64,000 bases of DNA. Source: Ptiloglossa arizonensis (lineage: Eukaryota > Arthropoda > Insecta > Hymenoptera > Colletidae). The stretch spans positions 5,122,811-5,186,810 of the forward strand of contig NC_135058.1 in NCBI RefSeq assembly GCF_051014685.1, given 5' to 3'. Numbering within the stretch: the first letter of the stretch is position 1; each line of letters starts with the position of its first letter. Under the pieces are notes generated by a model, which was not told the DNA's origin, searched no databases, and was given only the letters and a program-made list of their open reading frames with translations. This document shows, one piece after another, positions 61,288-64,000 of this stretch. The translations under genes were made by a program, and so were the position numbers.

Positions 61288-61293
61288 AATAAA
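61288..61293 (+). terminator. Kr: probable Kr polyadenylation signal
   Basis: AATAAA runs directly into an A-rich stretch (61290-61306). It is the only canonical hexamer I found in the kilobase after the stop codon. A T/GT-rich downstream element is weak, and the A-run could mislead oligo-dT-based end mapping, so the site is tentative. Confidence 0.5.
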
Positions 61294-61310
61294 AAAAAAA
61301 AAAAAAGAAG

Positions 61311-64000
61311 CTACGGAATGAATGTACTGGTATACAAGTTCCTGTGACAGTAAAAGTAGCGGGGGGGAGTGACATCGGTTCGTCGGTCCTCTGTCGCTCT
61401 CGCACTTCGTCGATTTAACGAGCTGTCGACCGTTTCTTTTTCTTTCTTTTTTCGATCTTTAATTTCTATCGTTTTACATTTTTTCCCTCATTGCGTTCAC
61501 CACGATCGATTTATTTCGTTCTATTTTCTTTTCTCAAGTTTTGTATTTATTTTGTGCGACACACCCGAATCGGCGATTGCGCGCCGCGTTGTCGTTCATT
61601 CGACCGATTCCTTGTACGAGCCGTCAGGCTACGAAGTTTTGTTAAATACATGTACAAATTTACTCGAAGACCCGCGTTTCTCAACGATCCACCGATTTCG
61701 GCGGCGGGATCGCAGCGCGAGCTCGAGACGACGTCATATCCTTTCATACTTGCTCGCTTACTCCCAAAATTACAATTCCTCTAAGTCCTCGAATTTTCCC
61801 AAGTTCCAAATTGTTCAACGTTCCCCAAACTCTTAACCTCTCCCAAATTCCACGTGTTCCGAAACGCTCGAATCTATCGAAATGCTTAAATTTTCCCAAA
61901 TTTGCAAATTCGTGACCCTTTCCACAAAACCGGGAATAATCGCGGCGTTTCATCCGCGTACACACCATTTCCGTAACACGGACGCTCTACCGAGTTTCTT
62001 TCAGCCACTGTACCCGGCGCACGGCTATCCGTTCCAATCCCATCGTTCGAATTGAACTATTCTCCACACGGTCCGTATCACCGAAGATCCGTTCGGTTAT
62101 CACGATTTAGAAATCGCCTAATATCGGTGTTACTCCAACGCGATGTAAAAGAACGAAAATTGTTGGTCGCAACGGTCCCGACAGGGGGTGTCTCACCCGA
62201 CAACTCCACGTGAAAGCTTCATTTGCATTCGCCCTTCGCAAAAAAAAGAGAACCAGTACTGTAAACCGATACACGCACGTTCGCGTGAATCGTCGATTCG
62301 CATCAATCCGCACAATAACTGGGATACTCCGAGGAAGGAGCCATCCTCTTCTCGGTTCCATTCTCATGCGTAATCGGGGCACCATCTTCGGCTTCTCCGA
62401 TTTCCGTCTTCTTTTTCTCGTTTGGAACGGGGGCAGCCGGTTCGCCCGATCCCCCTAGGATCCTTTTGTCCTAACTCGGTCGACCGGCGGGCGTCTCTGT
62501 TTCGCGCGAACCAGTTTTCGCAATGATACAACACACCGTACCCTTTACCCCCGCGTGCCGAAAATTCGCAGCCGTTGTGCCCGGTTACCGGGGGTTCTCT
62601 TCGACTTTTGGCTTTCTCGGGGCTCTTCTCTTCTATCGCCTCCCCCTGGCTTCGCCTCTGTGTCTCTCTCAATGGTGGCTCTGATTTATGTCTGGTCCTG
62701 GGCATGCAAATTTCATCGGCGAGTCGAGGCCGACCGAAGCCTCATTGTTCCACGGGTCAGTTCGGGACACTTTTCGGAGTAGTTGGAAAGAAAAACGGGG
62801 CCGACGTCGTTTCGCCCCCTTCTTCTTCCGGGTCTGTGCCCCCTCTTCGTAGTTCGCTGTTCCGCACCCTGGCCACCGAACGCCTTCGAAATATAACCGG
62901 GGCGCACTTTCGGGTTTTTCGAGAGCACAAAAGGCCGAGAGAGACGAAGGGAGAGAGAGAGAGGTCTCTCCGCATTTTGCGCGAATATCGAACCCTACGG
63001 GCCCCTACGAAATTGCCCTCGTTTCGTTTCTTCTGTCCGTACGACCGTTTCCGAGCAAACGGAGAGAAAACGAAGAACAATTTCTTCGACTCCCGCACCC
63101 TCTTGGATTTCTGTTCTCCTTGCGCACCAACGTTCGTCCCCTACGGATCTCACCGACGATGGAAGTTCTTAGAGCAACGTCGATAGACACCCGTGGTCTT
63201 GTATCCTCGCGCTCGCGATCGAACACCGTTACTCTAGACTCCTGTGTCGATGTTTCGTTGAATTTTTCCCGAACCGTGTTCCAAACTGGATTTAAAGGAC
63301 ACCCCGGTTTTCCTCTCGCGCGGTAAATTCGGTTAGGGTTATTTTAACGGAATTGTCTCGTGGCCAAAGTCGATATTCTTTAATTCATGTTTCGTACGTA
63401 AAACGATTTGAACGTTTAAGTAGACCGTTTTTCCAAATAGTTTACCATTTTCCTGATAGTAACGCGTACAACCCTGTCGAGAAATATTAATTTATAAAAA
63501 TATTAATTCTTCGTTAGATAGAACGATAGCTCGAATTCTTAAAAGTAGTGGAAAAAAGCAATAGAAATCTTCATCCTTCTTTACGAAAGATACAAGGTTC
63601 GTTCCGATACTCACGAACGGGGGTGTACGTGCTTCGAAATTGTAAATCTTTAGAAAGTCGATGTTCCGTAACTGCAGCTTCGAAAAGAAACCGAATCACG
63701 AACGAGGGATTAATCGTTTTTTAATTCGAAGATTAAAATCTTCTACGCGCGTGAGTTTCAATGGTGTTTCGAAGACGCGTCGAAGTCACCGGACACAACG
63801 AATCCACGTTTTCTTTTTTTTTTTTGTCGAAGAGCGGTATTTTGCTCCGAAATTCTGGCAGCCAGCTTTCCGTGTCCCCGGTGTTACACTTTCGCCACAT
63901 TCTTCCCGAAGGTCCCGGGGCTCGTCCGCAGTTTTCACTCGTTATTCACGTTCAAGCTTTCGAGAACCATTTTCCACCCCACTTCCTTTCCCTGACCGCG
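61311..64000. other. downstream of Kr, no gene recognised
   Basis: Open frames of 90-200 codons exist on both strands between 61.37 and 63.33 kb (largest 62575-63186, +). They have no domain I know, overlap one another and follow CT- or GA-rich composition. The part at 61750-61900 has loosely repeated TTTCCCAA words. From 63.33 kb on the sequence is AT-rich and featureless. It may hold downstream regulatory DNA of Kr or the edge of another gene's intron. Confidence 0.5.

Larger units (their letters stand above)
60298..61310 (+). other. Kr: predicted Kr 3' UTR
   Basis: After the stop the sequence is A-rich with GAGAGA runs (60518-60546), AT-rich (60690-60740, 60863-60920) and then has a TGCG repeat (61194-61260). 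The last good polyadenylation signal is AATAAA at 61288, giving a UTR of about 1 kb. Cleavage could come earlier in the AT-rich part. No other open frame of note interrupts it. Confidence 0.6.

Noticed and set aside
1..64000. tRNA, rRNA, snRNA or transposase genes
   Set aside because: I looked for T-loop words (GGTTCRANYCC) in cloverleaf context and for transposase or reverse transcriptase motifs and found none I could support; a tRNAscan or RepeatMasker run would decide.

Overview
This is a eukaryotic, almost certainly insect, nuclear window that holds one confident protein-coding gene: an orthologue of the gap gene Krüppel (Kr), on the + strand at about 54.9-60.3 kb. Its coding sequence joins three exons (54888-54927, 58169-58847, 59496-60297) into 506 residues. 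The five C2H2-type zinc fingers are nearly identical to those of Drosophila Kr, and a C-terminal PEDLS CtBP-binding motif is present. The N-terminus, the introns, the abundance of CpG and TCGA, and the mariner-like and piggyBac-like short elements fit a hymenopteran, perhaps a bee. That placement is an inference; the Kr identity is not.

Layout. Positions 1 to about 53.5 kb hold no gene that I can support: a long gene-poor flank upstream of Kr. It is filled with simple sequence, at least ten tandem minisatellite arrays or segmental duplications (units from 19 bp to about 300 bp), two families of short terminal-inverted-repeat elements of Tc1/mariner type, and one clean 199-bp piggyBac-like element with TTAA target duplications. 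Some short blocks look like possible regulatory modules: groups of Krüppel-type AAGGGTT/AACCCTT words near 16.2-16.6 kb and 30.2-30.4 kb, and paired GGATTA plus TTTTATGG words near 29.5 kb. These are motif-level suggestions only.

From about 50.9 to 54.9 kb the sequence becomes CpG- and CT/GA-rich and leads into the Kr promoter and 5' leader. A 12-codon upstream ORF stops one base before the Kr start codon. Intron 1 is 3.24 kb and intron 2 is 648 bp, cutting the coding sequence inside zinc finger 2. The likely 3' UTR runs to about 61.3 kb and carries (AT)n and (TGCG)n tracts, a Pumilio-type site and a late AATAAA. The last 2.7 kb show no recognisable gene.

Overall the window reads as one developmental regulator with a large, repeat-laden upstream territory that may hold its enhancers. 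I saw no tRNA, rRNA, CRISPR array or transposase gene.
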